Positions 32,932 to 41,901 of a stretch of 46,173 nucleotides of DNA are shown in pieces; within the stretch, counting starts at the first letter, position 1, and each line of letters opens with the position of its first letter. Position numbers and translations under genes: made by a program. The stretch spans positions 1 to 46,173 of the forward strand of contig JAJDCO010000027.1 of assembly GCA_029260795.1 (NCBI GenBank). Reading direction: 5' to 3'. Under the pieces are notes generated by a model, which searched no databases, was not told where the DNA came from, and saw only the letters and a list, made by a program, of their open reading frames with translations. This stretch comes from Planctomycetota bacterium. Its GTDB lineage: Bacteria > Planctomycetota > OFTM77.

Positions 32932-35379
32932 ATGAACTATAGCTCGGTCATTCCGCACATCCTCGTCGGCACAATGATTCTCTCCTCGCCGCTCTGGGCT
33001 CAAGAGGCCAGTCTCGACGTCCACTTTGTCGAGAACTGCGGCCAGTGGCCGGAGGACGAACGATTCGTCCAACTTGGCTTGGGACCGAGTGTGGCCGTCG
33101 AGCCGGGGGCCCTGACCTGGCGCTGGGAGCGCAAGCTTTCCGAAAGCGTCGTAGAGGGGGTTTGCCTGCGCTTCGAAGTGGAGGATTTTTCACCGTCGAC
33201 TCGAGTCCTCGGTGAAGAGGCGTCGGAGGCCCGATTCCATTTTCTGCTCGGGGATGACCCCGCGTCCTGGTGGACTGACCTGCCTGGCCATCGCCGCGTT
33301 CGAATGAGCGACGTTCGCAGAGACATGGACCTCGTCGTGCTCGGGCGCAACGGCCGGCTCGCCTATGATATCGAGCTCGGGCCCGATTCCGACCTCAGCG
33401 ATTTAGTGATCCACTGCCGGGGTGCAGAGAGCCTGAGAATCGACACGGACGGTTCGCTTCTCGTCGACACGGCACTGGGGACGATGCGTCAGACGCCGCC
33501 GCTGTCCTGGTTGGCGTTCGAAGACGGCACCAAGATCCCCGTCACGTGCCGTTTTCGACTGTTGGATCAGTGTCGGTACGGTTTCGTTGCGGAGCTCGAC
33601 TCGATCCCGACCGGGGCCCGGCTAGTGGTCGATCCCGGCCTTGAATGGTCGACGCTTCTCGGTACCCGCGGCTTCGATCGTGTTCGAGCCATTACACAGG
33701 ACAGCGCTGGGCGTCCCATCGTCACCGGTCCGGCCGTGGACCGGAATTTCCCCACGACTCCAGGCGCCTACTCTCGAACTTTTTTCGGCGGGGATGTCTT
33801 CGTCACGAAGTTCAGCGATGACGGCTCGTCTCTCGGTTTCTCGACATTCCTAGGGGGAATGAGCGGCGAACTTGGCGTTGCATTAGAGGTCAACCACGAC
33901 GACTCGATTCTCGTGGGTGGCCTGACGAGCTCGGCCGATTTCCCGGTCACTTCAAATGCAGCACAGCCGACCTATGCCGGACGCGGTGACGGCTTTGTCG
34001 CCTCCTTGAGCTCGGATGGCTCGAGTCTCGCCTACGGCAGCTTTCTCGGTGGCACCATGAATGACGATGCCGTGGAGTATTTGAAACCGACCGGTGGCCT
34101 GCTGATTGCCGCTGGTTCGACCGCCTCACCTGACTTTCCAACGACACCGAACTCATTCGACACAACCTACAATGACGCCGGCCCGTTCTACATTCGGGAC
34201 TGCTTCCTTGCAGTGATTGATCTCTCGACCGGAAGCCTTCACTACTCGACTTTCATGGGCGGCAACCAGGGTGACTACGTCGAGGGTCTCGAAGTCATCG
34301 ATTCACAGAACGTGGTTCTTTGCGGGTTCACTGAGTCGACCGACTTTCCAACGACTCCGGGTGCACTTGACCGAACGTTGGACTCGCGCTTCGATGGGTT
34401 CCTCCTGCGGCTCGACCTTGGCTCGAATCGACTGGCGTACTCGACCTTCCTCGGCGGCACTGGTGAAGACTACGCCCAGGCCATGGCACTAACCGCTACT
34501 GGCGACGCTATCGTGGCCGGTAAGACGAGCTCCACAGATTTCCCGGTGACCCCAGGCGCGTTCTCGACGCAACATTCCGGTGGCTGGACGTTTCAAGAAG
34601 ACGCCTTCATCGTTCAGTTGAGCTCGGATGGCAGCCAGGTTGTTTGGGGCACATTCCTGGGTGGATCACGAGATGAGGAGATCCGTGACCTCGCGATCGG
34701 CCCCTGGAGAGACATCTTCGTCGTCGGTGAGTCCGATTCTTCCGATTTCCCTCAGCGCGGCCGCGTTGTGCCAGCGAATGCAGGATACGACGCGTTCACG
34801 TCCCGTCTCAACTCGACCGGAGACAGGCTCCTCTTTTCGACTCTTCTCGGTTCCTCTGGCGACGACGAAGGCTGGGGCATCACGGTCGATGACCGAGCAG
34901 CCGTGACCGCAACGGGAACAGCTCAGTTCCGCGACTTCCCGACGACTCAAGGCGCCTACGATACTCGTTGGGATCTCAACACGGACATCTTCGTGACTCG
35001 CCTACCCACCGGCCCTGTACTCTCGTTGCAGGGGACGCCCACCAGGGGGAGCTCGGTGGCCTTCGAGATCGATGCCGCTTCGCCTCTCGAAGTGGGCCAC
35101 TCGGTCCTCGTCGCCCTCAGCGGTACCGGTGACTCGGGCTTGCTCCTGCCGGGAGGGCAGTCGCTTCCCCTCACCTTTGACGCGATGACCGCCTGGTCGC
35201 TGGCGCTGCCTTGGCAGTTTCGAGGGACGATTGCCCTCAATGGCCGCGCACTTCTGCCGACATGGACCGTGCCCTCCTCGTTGCCTGGAACCTTCATCTG
35301 GTCGGCAGCCTTCACCTGGGACAGCGCAAGTGGAGTCGTTTCGAGTGTGACCTGCCCACTCGAGATCGTGATCCAGTGA
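32932..35379 (+). CDS. Secreted SBBP-repeat protein with C-terminal module
   Basis: Exported protein of 815 aa; a GGAGAG site precedes the start, and the signal peptide ends near LWAQE (about residue 24). Residues ~25-235 are the N-terminal domain (LDVHFVENCGQWPEDERFV, DIELGPDSDLSDLVIHCRG). Residues ~235-690 contain about eight SBBP repeats (LGFSTFLGGMSGE, SLAYGSFLGGTMNDD, LHYSTFMGGNQGDYV, LAYSTFLGGTGEDYA, VVWGTFLGGSRDEEI, LLFSTLLGSSGDDEG), each followed by a DFP(T/V)TPGA-like strand. The last ~120 residues are a separate module ending IVIQ that matches in pattern the end of the beta-helix protein at 7248-8795. The role is unknown; a surface or secreted adhesin-like protein is likely. It is a tandem paralogue of the IS-split gene just upstream. 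Confidence 0.82.
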   Translation: MNYSSVIPHILVGTMILSSPLWAQEASLDVHFVENCGQWPEDERFVQLGLGPSVAVEPGALTWRWERKLSESVVEGVCLRFEVEDFSPSTRVLGEEASEARFHFLLGDDPASWWTDLPGHRRVRMSDVRRDMDLVVLGRNGRLAYDIELGPDSDLSDLVIHCRGAESLRIDTDGSLLVDTALGTMRQTPPLSWLAFEDGTKIPVTCRFRLLDQCRYGFVAELDSIPTGARLVVDPGLEWSTLLGTRGFDRVRAITQDSAGRPIVTGPAVDRNFPTTPGAYSRTFFGGDVFVTKFSDDGSSLGFSTFLGGMSGELGVALEVNHDDSILVGGLTSSADFPVTSNAAQPTYAGRGDGFVASLSSDGSSLAYGSFLGGTMNDDAVEYLKPTGGLLIAAGSTASPDFPTTPNSFDTTYNDAGPFYIRDCFLAVIDLSTGSLHYSTFMGGNQGDYVEGLEVIDSQNVVLCGFTESTDFPTTPGALDRTLDSRFDGFLLRLDLGSNRLAYSTFLGGTGEDYAQAMALTATGDAIVAGKTSSTDFPVTPGAFSTQHSGGWTFQEDAFIVQLSSDGSQVVWGTFLGGSRDEEIRDLAIGPWRDIFVVGESDSSDFPQRGRVVPANAGYDAFTSRLNSTGDRLLFSTLLGSSGDDEGWGITVDDRAAVTATGTAQFRDFPTTQGAYDTRWDLNTDIFVTRLPTGPVLSLQGTPTRGSSVAFEIDAASPLEVGHSVLVALSGTGDSGLLLPGGQSLPLTFDAMTAWSLALPWQFRGTIALNGRALLPTWTVPSSLPGTFIWSAAFTWDSASGVVSSVTCPLEIVIQ

Positions 35380-35781
35380 GGAGACGGCAGCGCGCAGGGC
35401 CGCAGTTGCTCCCCGGCGGGCAGAGCGCCGCTGCGGGCTTCGGTCCACACTGACGGAGTCGCTGGCAGTCGAGAAGTGGGCAGTCTGGTTTCGGGCGGTC
35501 TTGCCGACAGCTCCTGGCGTGGCGAGAGGCGCAATCACGGAGGCACCTGCTCTGCGCGCTTCGCGGACGCACTCCCTTTGAAGAAGCGGGCGGGCCGCCT
35601 GGCGGGACGCCTGCGCTCCCAGGGAGAATGCTCTTGGCGAGGGCGAGCGCTCCACGCGGCACGACCCTTCGGCGGGTGGCGCGCCCACCACACAGCCCAC
35701 TCACCGTCCGTTCACCGTCTCACTCTCCAAACTGCTCACTCATCACACCGATCACTGACCTACTGCTTACTGCTCACCGTC
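35380..35781. other. Intergenic region with degenerate TCAC-rich tract
   Basis: No gene is seen. The right part (35698-35784) is a degenerate low-complexity tract rich in TCAC/TCACC; the 11-mer TCACCGTCTCA occurs at 35712-35722 and again at 35774-35784, the second ending on the stress-protein stop codon. A GGCGGGACGCC motif near 35601 is typical of short dispersed hairpins but stands alone here. This gap separates convergent genes. Confidence 0.5.
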
Positions 35782-36666
35782 TCAGCGCGCGATCCAGACG
35801 CTGCAGGGGGCGATGCGGGCGAGGCGTTCGGCGGTGCGGCCGGGGAGGAGTCGGGCGAGGCCGTGGCGGCCGGTTCGGCCGACGACGACGAGCTCGGCCT
35901 GCATCTCGTCGGCGACCATCGCGACTTGTTCGGCGATCTCCTCGGCCTCTCGCAGATCGCTTTGGGCATCGATCCCGCTGGCGCGCAGCTCGTCGGCGAC
36001 CTCCTCGAGCGCCGCGCGGGCGCGGGCCTTCTCCTCGGCCCAGATCGGGCTCAACTTCTGCAGCACGTCCGCTCCATAGCCGGACAAGAGCTCGAGCACG
36101 GTCAGCACCCGCACCTCCGCGCGACCGGCGATCGGACAGCTTTTCAAGCCATCGAGTGCGCGGCGCGCGGCATCGGATCCGTCGTACCCGACCAGGATCC
36201 GAAGCGGGCGGTTGGCCGCCTCGGCCTCCTCTGGCGGTCGAGCCAGTAGCAACGAGCACGGTGCTTCGGCGAGGGCATGACCCGCGACACTCCCGAGCAG
36301 GATGCGATCGAGGGTCGACACGCCGCGGGCGCCGAGCACCAACAGGTCGCTCCCATCCGCGCGAGCTTTCTCGAGGACGATCTCCGCCGGATCGCCGGTA
36401 CCGGCCGCGATGTGGACATCGACGCCTTCGCGGCGCAACCCGCCTGCCACCGCCCGTGCGTCGTCGAGCGCTCGGTCCTCCCGCTCCTGCTCGGCCCGCT
36501 CGACCGCCCGGGCCGGCTCGCCTTCGAGGGTCCGCCAAAACTGGCTGGGTGTCTCGGCGACGCACAGCACCGTGATCGCGCTCCCGGCCGGCAAGGGCAG
36601 TCGGCCGAGGAGCGCCGCGGCGGCTCGGGCGTGATCGGAGCCATCGAAGGCGAACAGGATCTTCAT
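35782..36666 (-). CDS. Tandem-domain universal stress protein (UspA family)
   Basis: Cytoplasmic protein of 294 aa with two UspA domains. The first (1-~145) begins MKILFAFDGSDHARAA and has the ATP-binding pattern GARGVSTLDRILLGSVA. The second (~152-294) begins RILVGYDGSDAARRAL and has GRTGRHGLARLLPGRTA, where Arg replaces the usual Ser after the last Gly, so nucleotide binding there may be altered. Family members help cells survive starvation, oxidative or respiratory stress. It lies 49 bp downstream of the CBS-domain gene on the same strand, and the two probably form an operon; both domains often sense adenine nucleotides. Confidence 0.88.
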   Translation of the reverse strand: MKILFAFDGSDHARAAAALLGRLPLPAGSAITVLCVAETPSQFWRTLEGEPARAVERAEQEREDRALDDARAVAGGLRREGVDVHIAAGTGDPAEIVLEKARADGSDLLVLGARGVSTLDRILLGSVAGHALAEAPCSLLLARPPEEAEAANRPLRILVGYDGSDAARRALDGLKSCPIAGRAEVRVLTVLELLSGYGADVLQKLSPIWAEEKARARAALEEVADELRASGIDAQSDLREAEEIAEQVAMVADEMQAELVVVGRTGRHGLARLLPGRTAERLARIAPCSVWIAR

Positions 36667-36715
36667 CGGACGTCTCTCCCGGCGTTCGGAGCCACGGCGA
36701 TTCGGCCCGGGAGCG

Positions 36716-37303
36716 TCAGTCCTCCTCGAGCCGGCTCAGCAGATCCTCGGTCCGATCGTAGAACTTGTCCAGCTCCTGTAGGAGCTGAACTTCACCTTGC
36801 CCGATTCCCTCGAACGAGCGACGCACCTCGTCGAGATGCCGCTCGAGCCGACCGCGAACATGACCGAGGCGAGCCGTCCGTCGCGCGTCCGAGAACTGCG
36901 TGCGAGCCGCCTTGCCGAGCTTGTGCAGCCCGTTCGCGAAGGTCAGCAGGACCTCGTCCAGGCTCACGATGCCCGCGAGGTGTCCGTCTTCGGTCAGCGG
37001 GATCCGTCGGATGCCATCCGCCCGCATCTTCTCGATGATGTCTTCGATCGACTCGTCGTGGGCCGCGAGCACGAGCGGCGTGGTCATGATGTCCTCGACG
37101 GCCGTCTCTTCGGGGCTCTTCCCCGCGGCCAGCACCCGCAGCGTCAGGTCGCGGTCGGTGAGGATACCGACCGGGTAGTCCTCTTCCTCGACCACGACGA
37201 TGCAACCGACACCCGTGTCGCTCATGAGCCGCGCTGCTTGGCTGACCGTGGCCTGTCTCGGCAAGGACGTCACTTCCTTGCGGTAGCTCTCCTGCAGGAA
37301 CAT
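36716..37303 (-). CDS. CBS-domain pair protein
   Basis: Cytoplasmic protein of 195 aa. The start at 37303 follows CCGGAGG; a longer in-frame version (from 37456) would add an unconserved stretch. Two CBS motifs form a Bateman module: about residues 8-65 (VTSLPRQATVSQAARLMSDT, YPVGILTDRDLTLRV) and 72-130 (IMTTPLVLAAHDESIEDII, HLAGIVSLDEVLLTF). Such pairs usually bind AMP, ATP or related ligands. The C-terminal third is charged and helical (RRTARLGHVRGRLERHLDEV). No enzyme domain is attached, so it may act as a stand-alone sensor, possibly with the stress protein next to it. Confidence 0.82.
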   Translation of the reverse strand: MFLQESYRKEVTSLPRQATVSQAARLMSDTGVGCIVVVEEEDYPVGILTDRDLTLRVLAAGKSPEETAVEDIMTTPLVLAAHDESIEDIIEKMRADGIRRIPLTEDGHLAGIVSLDEVLLTFANGLHKLGKAARTQFSDARRTARLGHVRGRLERHLDEVRRSFEGIGQGEVQLLQELDKFYDRTEDLLSRLEED

Positions 37304-37374
37304 CTGCGCCTCCGGGTTTCGAATGGGCCGCGCGAGCACCCCGTTGGATCGTCTCGAACGAATCGCGGCCTCCT

Positions 37375-37391
37375 GATCAACGCAATTGATC
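37375..37391. promoter_or_regulatory. Dyad upstream of the CBS-domain gene
   Basis: GATCAA (37375-37380) and TTGATC (37386-37391) form a perfect dyad with a 5-bp centre, 72-88 bp upstream of the CBS gene start. It could be an operator; it is not the FNR order (TTGAT-N4-ATCAA). Confidence 0.25.
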
Positions 37392-37542
37392 GACCACATC
37401 GAAGACCGAATCATCGCCCTCCAAAAGGCCCTCAACAGCACCTCGGGGCCGAACAACGTGTCACACCGGCGTGAGTGGAGCCGCGGCCTCCGTCACTCAG
37501 GAAGGAAGAGCGGCCCGCCCGACGGCAGGCACCTCCTCCCGA

Positions 37543-37878
37543 TCAATGCAACCGTTGGCCGTCCGGCACGGGTCGCTCGAGCGCGGCGAGGACGATGTCT
37601 CCGCTCTCATCGGCACAGCCGAGCACGAGGCACTGGGAGAGGAGCTTACCGATCTGTTTGGGCGGGAAGTTGACGACGGCGAGGACCTGGCGGCCGACCA
37701 AGTCCTCGGGCCGGTAGTGCACGGTGATCTGGGCCGACGACTTGAGCTCTCCGATCTCGGGGCCAAAGTCGATCCACAGCTTCAAGGCCGACCGGCGAGC
37801 CTCGGGATAGGACTCGGCGGCGCGCACGGTGCCGGAGCGGATGTCGACCCGAAGGAAGTCATCGAAGGAGATGGTCAT
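37543..37878 (-). CDS. csaA: CsaA-like tRNA-binding-domain protein
   Basis: Small protein of 111 aa made of one tRNA-binding OB-fold (PF01588), as in CsaA and the C-termini of MetRS. Visible features are ISFDDFLRVDIRSGTVRAAE at the start, LWIDFGPEIGELKSSAQIT, VGRQVLAVVNFPPKQIGKLL and a C-terminal LVLGC. CsaA of Bacillus is described as a secretion-related chaperone, and its homologues bind RNA. The length matches CsaA. The chosen ATG opens the conserved domain; upstream in-frame codons give an Arg-rich tail unlike the family. It has no obvious ribosome-binding site. The region 37304-37542 before the CBS gene holds no gene. Confidence 0.85.
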   Translation of the reverse strand: MTISFDDFLRVDIRSGTVRAAESYPEARRSALKLWIDFGPEIGELKSSAQITVHYRPEDLVGRQVLAVVNFPPKQIGKLLSQCLVLGCADESGDIVLAALERPVPDGQRLH

Positions 37879-38039
37879 GAGCAAGCGGTCCAGAGGAGAG
37901 CAGCGAGTCGAGCGAGATCCCAGTGGTGGTGAGTCGAGAATCGTCGTCAGATCGGGGAGCGGAAACACCCGGCGCAAGGCGCTCCGAGGCAGTATCTTGG
38001 GGAGCCCCAAGAGAATCGGCTCGGGTCGGGTCTTTTGAC

Positions 38040-38067
38040 TTGACGGCCAAAGACGTGGAGCTAACCT
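38040..38067 (+). promoter_or_regulatory. Possible promoter of the candidate small RNA
   Basis: TTGACG (38040-38045, five of six) with a 16-bp spacer to TAACCT (38062-38067, three of six). Transcription would start close to 38074, next to the left arm of the RNA helix. Confidence 0.25.
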
Positions 38068-38074
38068 ACGCGGG

Positions 38075-38206
38075 AAACGAGCGCCGCGCCAGGTGCGATG
38101 CGGTGATCTCGAGCGTTCCGGGCGACCAGCGGCCGCAGCCGGAATCCGCGGGGAAAACGACGGCGAGTGCCAGGTGCGCGAGAGGCATCGGGTCCGCTCG
38201 TTTTTT
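38075..38206 (+). ncRNA. Candidate small RNA ending in a T-tract
   Basis: The two ends pair: AAACGAGCG (38075-38083) with CGCTCGTTT (38195-38203), 9 bp, the right arm running into six T's (38201-38206). Further inside, in register, CGATGC (38096-38101) pairs with GCATCG (38185-38190), TCTCG (38107-38111) with CGAGA (38179-38183), and TTCCGG (38116-38121) with CCGGAA (38139-38144). This gives a rod-like fold with internal loops. GCCAGGTGCG occurs twice (38088-38097, 38168-38177). It does not carry the conserved SRP RNA loop, and I do not recognise another family. GC-rich DNA pairs easily, so this is suggestive only. Confidence 0.35.
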
Positions 38207-38298
38207 GCCCGGCCGAATCGGATCGCTCGAGAGCCGACACCGATAGCACACCGAGCGCGATGGCTCGGAGCCCGGCGGCGTCCGAGAGTCTCGTCGAT

Positions 38299-38334
38299 CG
38301 ACTCGCCTTTTCACTAAGTGACCGCGGCGAGTCG
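38299..38334 (+). terminator. Hairpin upstream of nqrA, terminator- or attenuator-like
   Basis: CGACTCGCC (38299-38307) pairs with GGCGAGTCG (38326-38334), 9 bp, with a nested TCACT/AGTGA inside the loop. The sequence TTGTTT follows. It lies 210 bp before nqrA and could end leftover transcription or regulate the leader if the nqr promoter is upstream. Confidence 0.35.
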
Positions 38335-38543
38335 TTGTTTCTCTGAGCGCGCCTTCGATTGGGAGCAGTCCACCGCATTCGTCCGCACTTCTGTTTAAGT
38401 CGCGGAGTCAACTCGCCTAGACAGTCTGTCCTGGGCGGCGCGCACGAAGGCCGAGACCCACCGATGTCCACCATCGGGAACCGGCCCATGGAGCGATCTC
38501 GCGCGTCCCGGTCGGACCGATCACGAGCTTGGATCGATTCGAG

Positions 38544-39911
38544 ATGAGTGACTTGGAGTTCAAGATTCGGCGCGGTCTGGATGTGCCGATCACGGGGGCA
38601 CCCGATCAGGCCATCGAGCCGGCAGCGCCGGTGACGCGAGTCGCCTTGTTGGGCAGCGACAGCCATGGGCTCAAGCCGACTTTCAACGTGAAGGCCGGAG
38701 ACCGAGTCCGCCTCGGGCAGCCACTGTATGCCGACAAGAAGAACCCCGGCGTCGTCTACACCGCGCCGGGCGCGGGGGAGGTGGAGGCGATCCACCGCGG
38801 CGAGCGACGGTTCTTCGAGTCGCTGGTCATTCGTCTCGAGGGGGACGAGGCCGAGCCGTTCGACGTCCCGAGCGATCCCACCGATGCCGAGACGGTCCGC
38901 GCGCTCCTCGTCCAGACGGGCCTCTGGACGGCCTTTCGAACACGCCCGTTCTCCCGCATTCCGGCGATCGACGCTCGGCCCCGCTCGCTGTTCGTGACGG
39001 CCATCGACACGCACCCGTTGGCCCCCGATCCTGCCGTCGTGCTCAAGCACTTCGAGCAAGAGCTGGCGGCCGGCTTGCGCGCCTTGCAGGGACTGCCCGA
39101 GCAAGACCTGTTCGTCTGCACCGCGCCCGGAGCGCCGATTCCCGCCCGCAACGTCGAGGGCGTGCGCTGGGCGAGCTTCGCAGGCCCCCACCCGGCCGGG
39201 CTGCCCGGGACACACATCCACTTCCTCGATCCCGTGAGCGCCGAGAAGTCGGCCTGGACGATCGGCTACCAGGACGTCTGCCGCATTGGTCATCTGATGC
39301 TGACGGGTGAGCTCGACGTCTCGCAGGTGATCTCGATCGCCGGTCCGTGCGCCAAACGACCGCGCCTGGTACGGACGCGCCTCGGAGCCTCGCTCCCTGA
39401 GCTGGCGGCGAACGAGGTGCGCAGCGACGCGGGCGAGGTCCGGTTGGTCAGCGGTTCGGTGCTGTCGGGTCGGGCGGTCCCGAGCGGCGACACCGCCGAG
39501 CGCTTCGGATACCTCGGACGCTCTCATCGTCAGCTCACATTGATCGCCGAAGGACGTCATCGCGAGCTTCTGGGCTGGCATGGTCTCGGTCTGAGCAAGT
39601 ACTCGATCAAGAACATCTTCCTGGCTGCGCTGCAGCGCGGCAAGAAGCGCTTCGACTTCGACACGAACACCAACGGTAGCCCGCGAGCGATGGTGCCGAT
39701 CGGAAGCTTCGAGCGAGTGATGCCCTTGGACATCCAGCCGACCTTCCTCCTTCGCTCGCTGCTCACGCGCGATACCGACCTCGCCCAGCAGCTCGGCGCG
39801 CTGGAGCTGGACGAGGAGGACTTGGCTCTCTGCACCTTCGTCTGTCCGGGCAAGGAAGACTACGGCCCTTTGCTTCGCGAGAATCTCACCATCATCGAGA
39901 GAGACGGCTGA
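38544..39911 (+). CDS. nqrA: Na+-translocating NADH:quinone reductase subunit A
   Basis: Peripheral cytoplasmic subunit of the Na+-NQR pump, 455 aa, the usual length for NqrA. It opens with [15 protein letters not shown], followed by [33 protein letters not shown] sequence (a biotinyl-lipoyl-like Gly-rich fold), [17 protein letters not shown], and near the end [20 protein letters not shown] and [15 protein letters not shown]. NqrA carries no redox centre and packs against NqrB near the quinone site. First gene of an eight-gene operon; nqrB follows after three bases. The ATG at 38544 is preferred to an upstream TTG at 38529. Neither has a strong ribosome-binding site. Confidence 0.93.
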   Translation: MSDLEFKIRRGLDVPITGAPDQAIEPAAPVTRVALLGSDSHGLKPTFNVKAGDRVRLGQPLYADKKNPGVVYTAPGAGEVEAIHRGERRFFESLVIRLEGDEAEPFDVPSDPTDAETVRALLVQTGLWTAFRTRPFSRIPAIDARPRSLFVTAIDTHPLAPDPAVVLKHFEQELAAGLRALQGLPEQDLFVCTAPGAPIPARNVEGVRWASFAGPHPAGLPGTHIHFLDPVSAEKSAWTIGYQDVCRIGHLMLTGELDVSQVISIAGPCAKRPRLVRTRLGASLPELAANEVRSDAGEVRLVSGSVLSGRAVPSGDTAERFGYLGRSHRQLTLIAEGRHRELLGWHGLGLSKYSIKNIFLAALQRGKKRFDFDTNTNGSPRAMVPIGSFERVMPLDIQPTFLLRSLLTRDTDLAQQLGALELDEEDLALCTFVCPGKEDYGPLLRENLTIIERDG

Positions 39912-39914
39912 GAC

Positions 39915-41138
39915 ATGCAGTTCCTCAGACGCCTGCTGGATCAAGCAGGCAAGAAGTTCGAGAAGGGCACGAAGCTCGAGAAGATGTTCCCCCTCTATGA
40001 GGCGGCCGACACCTTCTTGTACACGCCCGATACCGTGACGAAAGGTCCGTCGCACATTCGCGATGCGATCGACCTGAAGCGAATGATGATGATCGTCGTC
40101 TGGGCGCTCGTCCCCTGCATCTTCATGGCCTTCTACAACACGGGCCTGCAGGCGAACCGCGCCATGGCCGCCTTCGGCGCGATCTCGCAGGACGGTTGGC
40201 GGGGAGCGGTGATCGACGCGCTCGGCATCGGCTACGACCCGGGCAATCTCTTCGCTTGCTTGATCCACGGCGCGCTGTTCTTCCTACCGGTCTACGCGGT
40301 CACGATCGTGGTAGGTGGTCTCTGGGAAGCGCTCTTCGCTTCGGTTCGCGGGCATGAGATCAACGAAGGCTTCCTCGTCACCAGCATGCTCTTCCCGCTC
40401 ACGTTGCCTCCCACCATCCCGCTCTGGCAGGTGGCGGTCGGTATCAGCTTCGGCGTCGTGATCGGCAAGGAGGTCTTCGGGGGCACCGGCAAGAACTTCC
40501 TGAACCCGGCCTTGACCGCTCGCGCCCTCCTCTACTTCGCGTACCCGGCTCAGATCACCGGCGATCGCATCTGGACGGCAGTCCCCGAGGTCGTCGACGG
40601 CTTCAGTGGCGCCACGATCCTGGGCCGCTGCGCCTCGGAGGGCATGGAGGGCGTGACCGGCGCCGGCTTCACTCTGTCCGACGCGTTCCTGGGAACGATT
40701 CCCGGCTCGATGGGCGAGACCTCGGTACTGGCCTGCCTGATCGGCGCGGTATTCTTGATCCTGACTGGGATCGGCAGCTGGCGCATCATGGTCGGAGTTC
40801 TCGTAGGCGCCCTGGGATTCTCGGGGTTCCTCTCCGCGCTCGGCGGCGACAACCCGATGTTCGAGATGTCTCCGATCTGGCATCTGGTCTCAGGCGGCTT
40901 GGTCTTCGGAGCGGTCTTCATGGCGACCGATCCGGTCTCGGCCGCCATGTCGAACACGGGTCGGTGGCTCTACGGATTGCTGATCGGCTTCATGACGATC
41001 CTGATTCGAGTGATCAACCCGGCCTTCCCCGAGGGCATCATGCTGGCGATCCTGTTCGGAAACGTCTTCGCCCCGCTGATCGACTACTTCGTGGTCAAGG
41101 CGAACATCAAGCGAAGGATGGTGCGCAGTGTCCAATGA
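39915..41138 (+). CDS. nqrB: Na+-NQR subunit B
   Basis: Integral-membrane subunit of 407 aa with about ten hydrophobic segments (for example [20 protein letters not shown] and [19 protein letters not shown]). The flavinylation motif is FSGATI, with Thr234 as the residue that takes the phosphoester-linked FMN; this is almost the position known in Vibrio (Thr236). The subunit also binds riboflavin and forms the Na+ path. Other family motifs are [12 protein letters not shown] and [20 protein letters not shown]. The 3' end overlaps nqrC by 11 bases. Confidence 0.95.
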   Translation: MQFLRRLLDQAGKKFEKGTKLEKMFPLYEAADTFLYTPDTVTKGPSHIRDAIDLKRMMMIVVWALVPCIFMAFYNTGLQANRAMAAFGAISQDGWRGAVIDALGIGYDPGNLFACLIHGALFFLPVYAVTIVVGGLWEALFASVRGHEINEGFLVTSMLFPLTLPPTIPLWQVAVGISFGVVIGKEVFGGTGKNFLNPALTARALLYFAYPAQITGDRIWTAVPEVVDGFSGATILGRCASEGMEGVTGAGFTLSDAFLGTIPGSMGETSVLACLIGAVFLILTGIGSWRIMVGVLVGALGFSGFLSALGGDNPMFEMSPIWHLVSGGLVFGAVFMATDPVSAAMSNTGRWLYGLLIGFMTILIRVINPAFPEGIMLAILFGNVFAPLIDYFVVKANIKRRMVRSVQ

Positions 41139-41901
41139 CCGCACTCTGAAGATCGTCCTGGTTGCGAGCCTGCTGTGCATCGTGTGCTCGGTGCTCGTCT
41201 CGACGGCCGCCGTGGTGCTGCGTCCGCTTCAGGACATCAACTCGCAGCTCGACATGCGACGCAACATCCTCATGGCCGCCGGCCTGTACGACGCCGAGAC
41301 CGGCGGCGACGTGAAGGAGATCTTCAAGAGCATCGAGACCCAAGTCGTCGAGCTCGAGACGGGTGAGATCGCTTCGGACATCGACCCGAACACCTTCGAC
41401 CCTCGCCAAGCCGCCAAGGACCCGAAGCTGGGCGAGGCGATCCCGTCCGAGGAAGACCTGGCCCAGATCAAGCGACGCGCTCGGTTCCAAAAGATCTACC
41501 TCCACAAGGGCTCGAGCGGCGCGGTCGACACGGTGGTCCTGCCGATCAACGGCCTGGGCCTCTGGTCGACGCTGTACGGATTCATCGCCCTCGAGCCCGA
41601 TCTCGAGACGGTCAAGGGCCTGGTCTACTACGACCACAAGGAGACGCCGGGCCTGGGCGGCGAGGTCGACAACCCGAAGTGGCGCGGCCAGTGGCCGGGG
41701 AAGGTACTGTTCGACGAGAGCGGCGAGTACGACTTCAAAGTTCACAAGGGACCCTCCCCGATCGATGGCCCCCACGATGCTGATGGTGTCTCCGGAGCGA
41801 CCATCACCCTGCGTGGCGTGGACAACATGCTCCGCTACTGGATGGGCGATCTGGGTTACGGTCCAACCCTCGAAAGATTGAAGAAGCAGATCGATGGCTA
41901 G
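41128..41901 (+). CDS. nqrC: Na+-NQR subunit C
   Basis: Subunit of 257 aa with one N-terminal membrane anchor ([20 protein letters not shown]) and a periplasmic FMN-binding domain. The flavin site is [17 protein letters not shown], with Thr225 the predicted FMN-bearing residue, the same number as in Vibrio NqrC. The anchor is followed by [18 protein letters not shown], and [20 protein letters not shown] and ETPGLGGEV are further family motifs. The start is GTG at 41128 inside the end of nqrB. It is one of two proteins that the ApbE encoded downstream should modify. Confidence 0.93.
   Translation: MSNDRTLKIVLVASLLCIVCSVLVSTAAVVLRPLQDINSQLDMRRNILMAAGLYDAETGGDVKEIFKSIETQVVELETGEIASDIDPNTFDPRQAAKDPKLGEAIPSEEDLAQIKRRARFQKIYLHKGSSGAVDTVVLPINGLGLWSTLYGFIALEPDLETVKGLVYYDHKETPGLGGEVDNPKWRGQWPGKVLFDESGEYDFKVHKGPSPIDGPHDADGVSGATITLRGVDNMLRYWMGDLGYGPTLERLKKQIDG

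Larger units (their letters stand above)
37879..38543. other. Gene-free divergent region upstream of the nqr operon
   Basis: No convincing protein gene is seen in 665 bp. It contains a tight dyad CTTGGGG/CCCCAAG (37996-38002, 38005-38011), a candidate small RNA with its own promoter-like and T-tract signals (38040-38206), a hairpin CCGAGC/GCTCGG (38251-38256, 38263-38268) and a larger hairpin at 38299-38334. The nqr promoter probably lies in 38390-38430, where TTAAGT and TAGACA are spaced 17 bp, a weak match. Confidence 0.5.

Noticed and set aside
38066..38314. 82-codon minus-strand frame over the second RNA candidate
   Set aside because: No start signal, Arg-rich composition and no recognisable family; the pairing and T-tract on the plus strand explain the region better.
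38061..40268. 735-codon open frame on the minus strand across nqrA
   Set aside because: It is antisense to a well-recognised gene; its length reflects high GC and shared codon bias. No motif is seen.
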